A DNA stretch of 64,000 nucleotides from Ilyonectria destructans (GCA_020740775.1 JAHEWK010000001.1:2108001-2172000), one strand, 5' to 3'; numbered from the stretch's first letter, positions 1 to 12,321 are shown. Numbers and translations are program-made. Notes: a model not told the origin generated them from the letters alone.

Positions 1-3000
1 GAGCTGCACGCGAGAACCTACCGAAAAGAGCGGCTAGTAGTCAGGCCGGAAATTCAAAGTCGGGTGATAGAAAAGAGTTCTCACCAGTTTCAGTATCGAT
101 GTTTAGATTTGCTCAAAACTTATCAAAGGCTGCGTTAGAGGAACTAGAAACCGAAGCGCAGGTGGATGATACGGCCGATGCCGCTGGAGAGGATTCAAAA
201 GGCTTAAACGACCCAAAACCCTTGAATCTTGCCGATGATTTGGGCTCCGTCGTGGACCCTCCGGATGTTGCACAGTTTACGGATTCTGGCTACGCTTCCG
301 TGCGAAGAGATGCAGGGCCAATGTCGGATGAAAAGACGATCCTGACGCAGCTCGCTGTTGAGCCTGATTCAACCGAGTCACGAAACGAGGACACGAACGA
401 CACCGCTACCGTATATTCAATTGCCTGGAGTGTTCCAGAGGACGAGCTAGATACGTACAAGTCAGAGCTTTCCGAGGCCATACTCAAGAACCTTCGTCGC
501 CACGTTCCCGATGTTGAGCTCCTTGAATCCCTAGCGACGGTTCTGCCATCTTCACTCAAATCATTTGCCCTTCGTCTGGGTTGCCCAGGCTCAAGCAAAG
601 CAGAAAAGGAGGTCATGTACTTTGTTCACAAACACAGAATGTGTGTATGACCTTTTTTCCCTCTCGATTCTTGGGCTGAGCCATCCAAAGCTAACTGCGT
701 CACAGCGACATCGCACACCGCTTCAATGATGCTGCCAGGGGTATTCCGGAAGAGGATGCCTCAATTCGCCCTGTGGAAAAGCTGGAAGAGGCAGTTGTCA
801 ATAGAAATATTGGTCAATGGCTCCAGGATGTTTCACAAGATAACGCGATGGGGCGCGACGACGAAAGTCGAGATGCAAGGCCGGACTGGAACCAACAGCT
901 GGACGCTCCCGACGAGATCGAAGAGCAGCCATCTCTGCCGGATAAGCGGGGGTACAGAGACGCTGTCTTCAATTCAGTCGCATACAGGTGGTTGATGACA
1001 AGGCTGATCAAAGCGCTGGTACTAGCTCCTGTTGAAGGGGATGACCTTTGCGCTCATATTCAATCCGAAATATCGGCTTGCTTAGAGCAAAACCGGTCTG
1101 TCAGCAGCAAGAGGGCGTCAGAGAGGTATACAATGTTGTTTGTTGCAGAGTGGAATCCGATGGCATTCCTACAGGAACAATTCCTCGACCATTCCCATGT
1201 TAGACGCCTTCTGCATGAAGTTCTTACATTGACAGGATCTGCCACGGACGCACAGGTTCTTCCATGTGCTGAATACGTCCGCCAGACTTGGGCAGCAACT
1301 GGACCGGCCCTTCTCGCACTCTTAACGGATGCTTTAGTGTTGGAAAAGGAGGTGTCCGGTAGGTGTCACCAGCCGCGACTCTATTGCTGTTTTCGGGAAC
1401 TGACTTCGTATAGGAGAGCTTGGGGATAAATCAGTCGTCAAGTGCCTCTTCCGAAAGTCCCACCTCGACGTACAGGTTGAAGGGACTGCAGATGCTATTG
1501 CAGAAGTTGGGGAGCAAATTGGCTGGCTTGGAGCTGCCCTGCGTCGGTCATGCACAGAATCTGGTCTGGCAACTTGTCGCCCCAAGATTCAAACGTATGT
1601 ACCAAGTGCTGGGCCAGCGATTTGCACGATTCGGTTCGCCATGGAGGAAATCTCCGCCGACACCAAGCCTCCTGCTGCTGGGCAATGCTGGCATGAGTTG
1701 TTCCAAAACCCAGTCGTGGTGAGAGGCTATCCAATCCCAAGGAGGACTCAATATGATTCGGGGCTCGAGATTCCGCTGAATGTCATGTCGGGGTTGACGA
1801 AGTGCCCGCGAATCAATCGTTTCTTAGGCAGCCACTTTTTGAAAGGATTCTCAACTGCTCTGGTACCGATGAAGAGGCTCAGCGAAGCGATCCTTTGGCA
1901 TCTCTACTACTCTCCAGATGGGAGTAGACTTCCGTACCCGGATCTGGATGCAATGGACCTGGACCACGTTGATACTAGTCTAAAGGATCTAACAACAACA
2001 CGACACATTGTTGGTTGGTGCTCAGAGGCAAAGTTCTACGCTGGTATGTTTTCGAACCTGGAGAGGCCACAAAGTCTTTTCTCGGTCCAAATGCAGTGCT
2101 AAAATACCTTCCCAGGGGCCGCGGGGATGAATTACGCCATCAAGCCTTCACAACTTCAACGACCTGGGCGGGACTTTGCTTTGGAGAAAGTGAGCTTCTC
2201 CGTGGGCGAGCTCGTGACCGGCGGGTGCACTTTTGGGATAGGTCGCAAAGACACCCATGTGCGAATCACCCGTGGCTCTTACAAGGCGAAGCTGGAATGG
2301 ATTGACCAGAAATACGTCACCCTCTGGGACGTCATCGAACATCGCGGTTGGCTGGTGAGCGGAAGCGCAGCCCTCCTACACCTGCTACGAACGTCCCTCG
2401 AATCCTCCAGAGTGGACAAATTTAGATCCGAGTTCCTGTTTGAGCAGGACAAGTTCGAGGAATCGCCGAATCCCGCCACGCTTAGTTCGGCCGTGGATGT
2501 CCTTTTAAACCCCGTAAACCAGAAGCTCAAGCTCTACCCCAAGGACGAGTACACATACACTGAAACGAGGATTCTGCCGAACGGCCAGCGAGAGGCAATC
2601 ACGAAGACCGTCACGTCTCAGACGACGCTGAAGGATCGAGTGGAAGAGCTTTACGAGACCCTGGAGAAACTAATTGATCACAACGCTAGGGTAGAAGCCT
2701 CGTACAAGGGCGTCAACGCGAAACTTCGTCTGCACGACCAGCTTGATGGATGGGATTTCGCCGACATTGCCACGGATAGGGACCCTTTCTATCTCAGGAA
2801 GGCAACTCTGCCTCTCCATAAGCTGAGCTGGGTTGACTTCACGAGGGCGATCCCGGCCATCAACCTGTTTGGAAAGGGCTTTGGAGACATAATTCGCGCG
2901 TCGCCGATGAAGCACGACAATCCGGCCGCTATCTGTCGGGGGTGGGAAACAGTTCCGACGAAGAGCCATCTCCTTTGCATCAGTGTCAGCGATCTTCGAG

Positions 3001-3692
3001 ACATTATTGATCGGATAGGCGACCAATGGACAAACCCCATCACCTTGGCCCCCGGCATTATATGGCATAATCCATTTCCCGAAAGCCCGTTTCATAAGAA
3101 TTGCCTCTGTAGTGCTAAAGGCATAGCGTCGCAAAGGCAAATCCACCACCCTGTTCAGGAGCTCGGGTCGTCTAAGATGAGATTTTCCATGTCAAAACAT
3201 GTTGTGGATCTAACCAACCACCAAAACGGCGCCGTGATATTTGGGCCACGGCCCGAGTGGAAGATGTCATGGGGTTTATCAGCGGTTTCTGGGTCCTCCG
3301 AGGGTGAATCATCTTCCAGGACGGCAATAGGGAATAGCGGAACCTCCGAGCCTTCAAACGCTGACAACAATTCTTCTGGCTCGCTATCGATATCCACGTC
3401 TGCTAGCCCTGGACACCAAGAACAGGGTAGCTCGAGACTTTTTTCAGGTAGTGGGACGGGATCATACATTGGTTCGACCAGCGACGGATCCAGGTCCTCT
3501 GAGACACCGAATCCGAGCTTTTGCAATCCGCCGCTCAACCCGCCTTCAGTAGCAGGTGTTACAGGGGAGATTTCTTCGACCGAAGGCGACGACTCTGAGG
3601 ATCTACAGGGAGCAAAGAGTGAGAGGCCGTCGCGGATGCGTACAGTTGTAACAGTACTTAAGACGACGTTTCGAGGACGCAAGCCGAAGTAA
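1..3692 (+). CDS. Large uncharacterised fungal protein, 5' end outside the window
   Basis: The reading frame (codons starting at base 3) is open to the left edge, so the gene probably begins upstream; the first ATG inside the window is at 99. Exons 3-640, 706-1358, 1414-2043 and 2116-3692 join in phase through introns with GT/AG ends and CTAAC-, CTGAC- and GCTAAA-like branch sites, giving at least 1165 residues. I do not recognise a named domain. The part from about 1414 to 3060 is compact and protein-like, with a run of alternating acidic and hydrophobic residues (LDVQVEGTADAIAEVGEQ). The last 130 residues (from about 3290) are rich in Ser, Gly and Thr and look disordered, ending in a basic tail. 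No signal peptide or clear membrane segment is visible. It resembles the large, poorly known cytosolic regulatory proteins common in accessory regions of filamentous ascomycetes, but that is an inference. The exon model is well supported; the function is unknown. Confidence 0.7.
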
Positions 3693-4038
3693 GGCGGCGT
3701 GCTATGCGGGCCGGGTTGATTCGACCCGGCGTATACCCCAATTTAAATTATACATTGTATAAGGCATCCCAACCCAAATTAAGATGTTAGAAAGTGTGTA
3801 CTAGCTCAGAATTAAGGCTAAGACATGATCTGCCTCATCTGCTGTGCTTGGAAGTGTTGACCACTTGAGCATACCTTGTGCATTAGGATTCTAAACACTG
3901 GCCTTTTCGTTGCCAGAAGCACTCGCTACGACGTCTCCAAGACGGATGTCATGCTTGGGACTCGGTGCACCACCGCTGATGCCGACCATCAAGCCTATTC
4001 TGACGTTGGGAAAACTGCGGAGTGTGTCTCTCGCGACA
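3693..4038. other. Intergenic, 3' flank of the left-edge gene
   Basis: No gene is supported here. The sequence is moderately AT-rich just after the stop codon (about 3738-3800) and probably holds the 3' UTR and polyadenylation region of the upstream gene. Confidence 0.5.
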
Positions 4039-4527
4039 CTAGCGGCGGACAATCTGTGAAAAAAGTATCATCATTAGATGCGCCTTGAGAGCTCGAAGAT
4101 CCTCAACATTGACTTTGGGCGATTGTTTGTAATCCTTGTCTTCCAAGTGTTGATAATCTTGAATGGTGAGGTTTGCATCTGCTTTGCGCAATCGAGACGA
4201 AGTTCCAGAAGCTCTTATAGCTGCACCTACGCGGATGAGTTGATCTGGAACGGACTCAGTGTCCGCCATGGCTTGCTCTAGGGGGGTCTTTCGTGATTGT
4301 GCATCGTCGGAGTCGTTACCAACCGAAGTTGATTCGTCTGATCATAGAGCGAAAGTATCAGATTCCCCGCTTGATGATTTGTCGCGATCTAAGAGATCAT
4401 CATCTTGGACCACATGTTCGCTGATGTAGGTGGGAGGCCAGGCGGGTCGTTCATATCGAACGTTACGGAACGGAAGGGCCAGATCAATAGTGAAGACGAC
4501 AAAGAGAAGGTGACGAGTATTGTCTCA
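4039..4527 (-). pseudogene. Remnant of a fungal regulatory-type protein with an acuF-like segment, internal stop
   Basis: Read on the minus strand, one frame runs from about 4527 to the TAG at 4039 and is interrupted only by a TGA at 4342-4344. The downstream half contains a segment (AIRASGTSSRLRKAD, then a short gap and LRALKAHL) that I recognise as typical of the N-terminal helical region of fungal acuF-like C2H2 zinc-finger proteins, where an AIR..GT..R..KAD stretch is followed by a DL..HL motif. The rest of such a protein, including zinc fingers, is missing. The fragment lies directly downstream of a HET remnant on the same strand. A small uninterrupted reading from an ATG at 4269 exists but would be only 76 residues. 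Family assignment is from memory of the motif and is moderate; the broken state is seen directly. Confidence 0.5.
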
Positions 4528-4544
4528 CTGCGGAGGTTGTCCCC

Positions 4545-4945
4545 TCAGCCCACACAGCCTCCCGTCGAGTGGTGATACCAAGTAAGGCCCAGTCCCAGAA
4601 CCTTTTGTTCCAAGCAAAAGAAGTTCGTTTTCTTGGACGTGATACTAGCGATGCCGTAAAATGGATACAGGGCAACATCGCGAGTGTCCACTACCCAATC
4701 AAAAGAGTGTCCAGGGATGAAGGTATTTATCACTTCGCAGAAAGCATTGAGAGTGTCGGATTCGTACGTTAGGTATCGTCGTGTGAAGAATGGCACTTCG
4801 ATGTGGTATGAGCGAAGCGTCCAGTCTGTGCATCCTTCCTGAGATATCCCACCATGTTCTCGACTGGGGTCGAAAGTTTTGATAACCTCGTGGTTAGTGA
4901 AATAAAGTGTCTTCCGGGAGAGAAAAAAAAATAGAGGCACATGGT
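4545..4945 (-). pseudogene. C-terminal remnant of a HET (heterokaryon incompatibility) protein
   Basis: The minus-strand frame ending at 4545 carries the pattern found after the HET domain core in fungal HET proteins: a basic residue run into LYFTNHEV, then after about 40 residues RRYLTYESDTLNAF and, further on, a short Phe/Tyr-Gly-Ile segment. In intact members LYFT..E follows a conserved RGWTYQE-type motif, and the N-terminal part carries a YVWG-like and a WIDAICINQ-like motif; none of these is present upstream. The frame continues to 5156 but that part does not look like HET sequence. HET proteins trigger cell death after fusion of genetically different hyphae. This copy is a fragment, so it is unlikely to act. 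Confidence 0.55.
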
Positions 4946-5506
4946 TGGCAGGCAAAAACTCAACGAGATGATACAATCCTAAGAGAGTTGGGCATGAATG
5001 AATTCTATCCCAATCATTTTGAGTTCCGACACATGGTGTAGCAGAACGGCACGCGGCACCTGGACAGGTGAGGAATGCATCAACACTGAGTGAGTGGAAA
5101 TGATTAGTTTGTTGAACTATCTGCATGTGGCTTGAAAGACATAAAATGACTTTCACTTCATGCAGCCTGGGATATGAATTACCCGAATGTCAATACATTC
5201 TCGACGTAATACGCTATTTCGATGTAGCCAGAGAAACCTCAGTGAACAGACCAGGGCTATCAACCAAACCAAGGAATATTGTGCGGGACGATGCGAAAGA
5301 GCCACCAGGGAGATAATTCAGCTTTAATTACGGAGATTCGAAACTGAAATGCAGGGGCAGTTCTGTCAGCCAGAAACGGCTGCAGGGTTCAATCTAGTTC
5401 CCACTGCGAGCAAATGCGCTGCCGGCACGCATCTGTTCCCTGCGACAAGATCCTCTCAAGGCTGATTCCACTTCTCGGGGAAGTCCTCTCCTTGTTTAAA
5501 GTCGAC

Positions 5507-6700
5507 GATTAATTTTGGAAAACACCCAGCACGGCGGTGCACTGGGAGCAGCCGATCAACTTCACCAGCACACTGTTACTCCGCAGCTGTATCACGCTCC
5601 TACCGAAGGAGATATCCAACGTCATCCGCTTCATCGTCCGGCTCTCCAATCGCAGGCGGGATCGGCATGGAGTTCGGACCTCAATCATACCAGATGGCTA
5701 CACCTCGGTCCTCCCCCATGATGAGAATGGCAAGTTGTCGGGGCTGTACTATACTAATACCGGTCTGGCCTTGGCCGTGGTCTTGAATCTGTTTATGAAG
5801 GCTCCAGCCCTCAATATCATCGTCTGCGTCACGATTGGTATCACTTAGGTGTTAACATCAAAGTGGAGGCCGGTGCTGCGTTTCCTCGCTCTGCGACGCA
5901 CGGGCAGACCCGTGTAGTCGGATATGCCGTTTGTCAACTTCTTCTCACTCATCTACGTCGCAACAGCTCTGGGGAATCCCTCCAACCTCCGCCTCAAAGA
6001 CTATGTCATACTCCGAGGGATTGCGATTGTCGAGTTGGTTTTCATGAAGATTCATATTGCGGCGACGGGAGTAGCGGGACAGCAAGCGATGCTGCGGACA
6101 TTGATGGCGTCGGAGAAGGCACTTATGCGGGCGCAAGTAAGATACATCCTTGACGTTGTACAATGAGAATCATGCTGAACTTTTAGCCCTGCCAAGCACA
6201 ATCGCATGCAGATCAAAAGGAAAAAAAGCCGGAGAGGAGATCGATCATGCCGTTTTCCACACTTAGCGGATGTCTGGGGTGTTCTTTACGACGCCGGGAT
6301 ATGAAACTGGGGTCTGTCCGCGAGGCCGAGGGGCCTTTGACTATTCCTCTGCCAGTCGTGGGCAGATTTGTCGACAAGGGCCTTGGGTGGAAGATCCATC
6401 GCATTTCGGAAGAGGCCATGCTGATTGTCGCCAACCTGCAGCCGAACCCGTTCAAGGGAGTGTGGAATGGCGCACTGTGTGTTGTTGAGGCGTCTGGGCA
6501 AGGATCGGGTAGTGTATGTACTACGGGAGACGCGAGAGGTGGGAGGCCAGATTGAGCAGGTGTGGCGGTCAAGCATCAATCTGGTGGCTGGGGTAAGTTG
6601 CGTGTGGTTGGATGAGTTTCAGCCAGGTGATGCAGTTATGGCAAACTATTGTAAACCAGGCCGGATGTCTGTCAAGAAGCAATGAAAGTAGGAAGCACTG
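5507..6700 (+). pseudogene. Broken gene of unknown family, partly membrane-like
   Basis: One plus-strand frame runs from about 5510 to 6135 with only two stops, TAG at 5846-5848 and TAG at 5915-5917. It then meets a good intron (GTAAGA at 6136, CTGAC-like branch site, TTTTAG ending at 6187) and a further open stretch from 6188 to about 6555. Both stops would be CAG (Gln) after a single T-to-C change. The first part contains hydrophobic stretches (LALAVVLNLF, IIVCVTIGI, FFSLIYVATAL), so an integral membrane protein is possible. After the intron two frames overlap (one to 6555, another through about 6685), which suggests a frameshift near 6480. I do not recognise the family. The intron and the protein-like stretches argue that this was once a real gene. 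Confidence 0.4.
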
Positions 6701-8602
6701 TTTGCTTCGAATGTTATCTCTTACCTGTCAGCTATCACTTATGGCATCACTTATTAGACGCCCTGCAGCTGACACTCACCGTTATTATACGCTCAGGTTA
6801 TGTTTGCTGTTATTGACCGTCAGGGATCAATGTGGCGTGTGATAGCTTGCATCAAGGCAACAATTTCGATTTTATGGCGGATGGCCAGGCTGTGGTTGGC
6901 GATGGAAGTTGATGGATGCACAGAGACTCCGGCATACTTACCGTTGGGTGGGATTCCAGGTCCCAGGCTCGCATCTATGTATGCCTCACTGAGTAGATTG
7001 ACAGTGAGGGTGTTGTGGAAGCCGGTCGTACTGCCGCTTAGCCCCTACAACCCCGAGGTTGAATTGATTCTAACAGCCATGTCTCGGGGAGATCAACAGT
7101 TTTAGCCGAGGTGGACATTTGCGTTGGCGGCAGAGGGGTAGATTGCAGCCTCTAGCAGCGCCATGTCAGCGGCAAGTGCAAATATGTACGATATGTGTTT
7201 GTGAGGGGGACCAACAGCAGGTTCAAGGCTGAAGAAGTGCACTTTAACGTCGAACCAGCAAATTCGACCCCACTCCACCAACACATTATGAGGCACATTA
7301 TGAGACTCGTAGGAAGGTATCTGGAGGTGTGGTCAGCTTCCCTCCCACCATCACTAGACGCAGCATCTGAAGGTTGAATGGACGGGAGCTTCACGGCTGT
7401 CCGTCAGTGAACCACAGTCGGTGGGCGGTACGACGATCAGGTACCATAAGCACCTCGTGGGTACAAGGATGCGGTGCCTTCGGCGCGCTGTGGATCAAGT
7501 GTCCCGAAGGTCGGGTCTGTCTGGAGGCCAAGTACCGAGCCCTACGGATAACCACCTGCAGCTGCTGCACATTAGGCCGAGGGGCGGCCCTCCTACAGCG
7601 CTGAGGCCCCGTAATAGTGACAACTAGAACCTGGAAACGCCCCCACAACTCCCACAGCTCCCCCGGTAGCCTAGCGAGGTACAGTCCGGGTAGCTTACCA
7701 AGACGTCGTCGTCATTTGACACCGGACCGGCCGTCTTCCTCATTTCTCCCCTCTTCCTCCTTCTATTCTCCTGCTTCCTCTAGGCCTAGCCACCTACCTT
7801 AGCTGTCTTCCTATCCCACTGCCTTGCTCTTCATTTGGTTTGCATACCGCTCTTCCCTCGTCTCGTGCTCACGGGCCCTTCAATTCCGTGCGTTTGTGTG
7901 TGGCGCATGCGCGGGGGAGCTGCATGAGTCTACCTCCTCCGTGCTTCTACTCTTAGACCCCCAACCGTTCTTCCGCCGTCGATTATCTTCCAACGCCGAC
8001 CAACGGACATCGCACAGAGCTCCCAAGTACATGCAACCACGCATGTTTTGACAGAGCCCATCGGTCACTGTGTATTCACGTACCTACCTACCTATCTGTC
8101 CTTGATTGCGGGCACACGCATAACCATCAGCGTCGCCTCACGCTCTTAAACCCGCCTCCTCCGCCTTGGCTGCTACTACATCATCGCTCCTAGGAGCATC
8201 CGTCCCCCATTCGCCACCACTGCCCGCTGCGGTGTCCGCTGTTCTGTCTTCACCCGCTCCGAACCCGAACAACTCCACCCGACCGACACCTCTCCTACCC
8301 GATCTCGCCGCACCGTACCCTTCTAGCCATTCCTCCTGTCGATATCCTTTAAGCCGCATCTAGCTCAGTCTTTTGTTTGCTTGCCACGTTCAGAAACGCG
8401 CCCTAATATAACCTCCGGGGACGCCTGACCCCTCAACTCGCTCCCAAATCGACCCGCTCCCAAGCCCAACCACAGCTATCTTGAAGCAACACTCAGATCG
8501 GCTCGATCCTTCAGGCTGGCGTCCCGCGCGTTTCGTCTCGCCGGTCTCGCCGTTGGCCTTGGTTTGAGCGCCCTGACAGCCTACCAGCGCAGACAGGCGC
8601 AG
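6701..8602. other. Intergenic and probable long leader of the RING gene
   Basis: No convincing gene is seen. From about 7600 the plus strand becomes rich in C and T (for example 7725-7800 and 8150-8360), as in promoters and leaders of fungal housekeeping genes, and this probably belongs to the RING E3 gene starting at 8603. Small upstream ORFs occur (for example 8166-8363) but show no protein-like bias. Confidence 0.4.
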
Positions 8603-10385
8603 ATGGCTTCCCAAGACACCGCCCATGATGGCCACCTCGATGCGACCGCTGGCCGCGATGTCGTCTTCTGCCATGCGTGCTCTCATGAATGGTATCGAGA
8701 CCAACATGGCCTCACATGCCCCAGCTGTCGTGGCGACATCACTGAAATTGTTCGTCGCCGCATTCCCCAACCCTCTCTCGTTGTCAATATCCTTTGTCCT
8801 CCTCACTAACTTGTCTTGCTAGATTGATCCGGGGAACGACCCCCGTGACCTCGGCCACCGCTCCTCGGCATCCACATCCCCCGAACTCCCTCCCCTGCGT
8901 GATGTCGACGATGATGACTCGGATCCGGACGAAGCTGATATCACTGAGCAACTTGGCCCCCACGGTTTTGCCTTTCGCCGCAGTGTAAGGGATGGCCCAG
9001 ATCACCACCATCACAACCCTGCTGTTGACCCCGTTCTGGAACGCTTCCTTAACATGGTCCAAGGGTTCGGTCCACCTCGTAGGCCTACAGGTGGCCCTCC
9101 TTTCGCTCCAAATCAAGCTGGCCAGGCCCCGAATCAGCCCACCCAGGAGTCTTTTATGCAACCTCACATTCACCGAACAACCTTTACCTCGGGGACCTTT
9201 GGTGGAGGGACAACTTCCGTCACGATTGTTTCCGGACCACTCCATGGAGGTCAAGCAGGAGCCTCTCCCGGAGGCCCTGGATCAGATCCCTTCCAAACGT
9301 ACGCACCATCCTCTCCGAATCGACCTCGGCCAACAGGCGGTTTACGAGTCACGAGCATATCCATGACGATGGGGGCTAACCATCCTTCCAGAATCTTTTC
9401 AAACATCGTCCAGGATATTGGTCGCCCTGAGGATCCCAACAGAGCAGAAGCCGAAAACTTCGCTGGAGTTCCTGTACCCGCCTTTGCAAGAAGTCTGCAC
9501 GATATCCTAAATCTTCTCAACCCTGGCAATGCCATAGCCGGCGACGCAGTCTACTCCCAGGAGGCTCTGGATAGAATCATCACCGGCCTGATGGAGGCAA
9601 ACCCCCAGTCTAATGCGGCTCCTCCCGCGACGGAGGCGGCGCTCCAGAACCTACCCCGGAAGCCGGTAGATAAGGAAATGTTGGGCAATGATGATAAGAC
9701 AGAGTGCACCATCTGCATCGATGAGATGAAGGAGGGCGAGACGGTAATATTTCTACCATGCAAGCACTGGTTTCACGAGGCATGCGTTGTGCTGTGGCTG
9801 AAGGAGCATAACACCTGTCCCATTTGCCGAACTCCCATCGAGAAGAATGACCGCGGGAACAACAGCAACGATAGCCGCGGCGGTGGTAGCCCCAGCGCAG
9901 GGCAAAGCTCAGCGAGGCCACCTCATCTTCGAACGCCTCCAGGAGTGTATCCAACCAGCTCTAGTTGGATGACGGCCTTTGGAGGCTCACCTGAGACTTC
10001 GGATGGTGGTCAAACTCGCTCGACGCGGCTTACACGGTCACCAAACCATGCCCCTTCCTTCCATGATGCGTTTGCCAGCACGCCGTTGTCCCAGCGAGAG
10101 CGTGAGCGCAACCGGGACCGGGGGACAACTTCCGGGTTCAGCTACGATACTTCACGGCTACAACGACGCAGCTCCCACTCTCCAACGAGTCCTCGAGCAG
10201 CGGGTCCTGAGGAGCACGCAGCCCGAATGAGGCAGAGAAGCCCTTCGCAGAGCAGCCGCCGCTCAACGTCGGACCGAGACCAACGACGACAAAGCGGCGG
10301 CCATGGACCCATAAGCTGGCTCCGTGACCAGTTCAGTAGGGGAGGACCTGGCAGCGGCTCATCCCGCGACGGAAGGCGACAATAG
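8603..10385 (+). CDS. RING-H2 E3 ubiquitin ligase, RNF126/RNF115-like
   Basis: Two exons, 8603-8749 and 8823-10385, joined over a 73-nt intron (GTTCGT donor, CACTAAC branch site, TAG acceptor) give 569 residues. The N-terminus holds a zinc ribbon, FCHACSHEW then CPSC (about residues 18-40), the arrangement found at the N-terminus of RNF126/RNF115. Around residues 344-385 lies a complete C3H2C3 RING: C-x2-C (CTIC), CKHWFHEAC, and CPIC. The long tail is rich in Ser, Arg and Gly and looks disordered. Members of this family bring substrates to an E2 enzyme for ubiquitination in the cytosol and nucleus, often hydrophobic clients in quality control. ATG 8603 was chosen because it follows a leader and gives the zinc ribbon close to the N-terminus; no in-frame ATG lies upstream nearby. 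The frame is intact, unlike several neighbours. Substrates cannot be inferred. Confidence 0.85.
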
Positions 10386-11898
10386 GAGATGAACGTCCTT
10401 CTACGTGATTGATGCGAGTGCCATAAGGAATTGGCCAGTTGGGCTAGCCAAGCTATAACTGCGAAAGAAGGCCACATTATGATGACACTGTGGGATATTC
10501 GGTTATGGCTTGAGTTGACATGGAAAACGAGAATATTCAGCTGTGTCCTACTTATTCTCTACTTAACCCGGGTCCCTTATACGGGGTCGAGAAGTGGCCA
10601 CCCAGGGCTGCGAGTGTATTGGATGTATCACATAAATGAAGTTAGATGGGGTCAGGGCTCGAGGATCGGGGCAACTGTTCGGACGAGGACTCGAATTGCG
10701 AGCGGCATTGACTGAACATTAGGGATACCCATATTGAAATGAAGATTGAAATTGCCCCTCGGTTATTTTTGGCGTGGATTGCAACTTATACGTGACTGAT
10801 TTCATCGACGGTCGTCCAAGGACACACGACGGGAGACATCAACAGACAACTAGGGTATATATAAACCCTTAGTATATAGGTGGGTGGATTATTCGTTGCT
10901 GTTAGAGATGGAAGAATAATGAAGACCTGGTTTTCATTTTAGCCAAAGCTGCAAGGGGGTCGGGAGCAGAAGGGCCGCTAATTAGTGTCCCCCTCCCTCC
11001 TTCAAGTCTCCCTTGCAACTATCTAACTATCTTCGCCAGATGTGGTCTCAGGGATTCCCTCTCAAGCGACTTGGGGTATATCAATGCTGTCAAGACCGAG
11101 ATCATGATCAAAGTTGGGGACAAGCTCAAGCCTGGACTCCGGACCGCCGGTTCCGGCGACTCGCTACTCTGGCCAATCGGGAGAATAGTAATGGGAAACT
11201 TGAGGGTGTCGACAAGCTTGCCCTACGCCGTCGCCTGCAGTAGTAGCTCGGGATCTTTTCTTGCTCCGTGTCCTAAGAAGGAAGGGTTACATCACTTGCC
11301 AATTCTCGACGCTCCGTTCAAAGTACACGTCGCTTGAACAGGCTCTTGGCGTTACTACATAGGCCGAGCAAATTACTGACCCAAACACTGGTTCCCGGAA
11401 CTATTTTAGCATTCAGCACAAACGACCGTGTAGGGCTGACGCCACGCCCTAACATCTAGAACAGATTCTCTTTATTTGGGCTGAAGCTGAGGTCGAGGCC
11501 AAATGGCGACTTCAACGGGGCTGCCGCAAGGCATTGACTGGTCAAGTAGCGTCCTGCAGGGGCAGAAGCAGGGGTACTCAAATCGAAGTGCCACCTTGAG
11601 CGCCACCATCAGGATCACGAAAGGAGTGTCCAACTAATTTAGGAGCCAAACACGTTCATAAAAGAAGCTTAAATGTACAAGGTTTCCTAGCTTGATGGAA
11701 GTAAAGAGAATTAATCTAGCAAAGCAACGTTGCGCCCGAGTTGTTCCAATCCTGATGAAACCCCCATTATATGCCCAATTCCCAAAACACCGAAATCAAA
11801 GTGTCAATAGCCAGATAACCATATGCTCGTGCTCATCTGGGTGCAACAGTCCCTTGCTTCATCGTAATTTGTGTGAATCGTGGTGGCGGTGGAGACGT
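10386..11898. other. Intergenic, no gene recognised
   Basis: About 1.5 kb between the RING gene and the convergent secreted-protein gene. Short ORFs (for example 11071-11337) show no family resemblance. A slightly AT-richer patch lies at about 10840-10930. Confidence 0.4.
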
Positions 11899-12321
11899 CT
11901 AGACGCACCTAAAGCAACGACTGTCGTAGAGCGGCCCCGAACCACTCTTTCTGGCGTCCTTCATGTACAATGCCTCCTCGCTATACAATACACATAACCC
12001 ATCCTGGTAGCTGAGGGAGGCACATTTGCCGCTGTCGAAGCAAACCAGGGCGCAATCGCCTAGGGTAGTCGTGACGCCCTCGACAATCTTGTATTGCCGT
12101 ACGGCGGCAGCGTCGGTAATTTTGCCGCATGGGAAGTCAAAGGCGGCTTCTGCGAGGTAATTGCACACCGGGGCCTGGTCGCTGCCGCTGCTGAGGTTGT
12201 CTGGGTGAGCGACAGGGACTTGGTTGGGAAGCGTGGGCTTGGTAATGGCGGCTGCGTTGGCTCCTGAAAGTGAGGAGACGGCGATGGCGAGACCGAGGCC
12301 GAGGATGTGGAGAGAGGGCAT
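11899..12321 (-). CDS. Small secreted cysteine-rich protein, PAN/Apple-like pattern
   Basis: A single exon encodes 140 residues. The first about 23 residues are a clear signal peptide (basic-free start, hydrophobic LGLGLAIAVSSLSG core, cleavage likely after ANA). The mature part has eight cysteines, with a C-x3-C spacing followed by C-x4-SY and GLC, then a C-x2-C close to the C-terminus. This spacing resembles PAN/Apple-type domains, which bind protein or carbohydrate ligands outside the cell, but the match is by eye only. Size, secretion signal and cysteine content fit a secreted effector-type or wall-associated protein. The gene lies in the accessory-like left part of the window. There is no sign of decay: the frame is open and all cysteines are paired in number. 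Confidence 0.65.
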   Translation of the reverse strand: MPSLHILGLGLAIAVSSLSGANAAAITKPTLPNQVPVAHPDNLSSGSDQAPVCNYLAEAAFDFPCGKITDAAAVRQYKIVEGVTTTLGDCALVCFDSGKCASLSYQDGLCVLYSEEALYMKDARKSGSGPLYDSRCFRCV

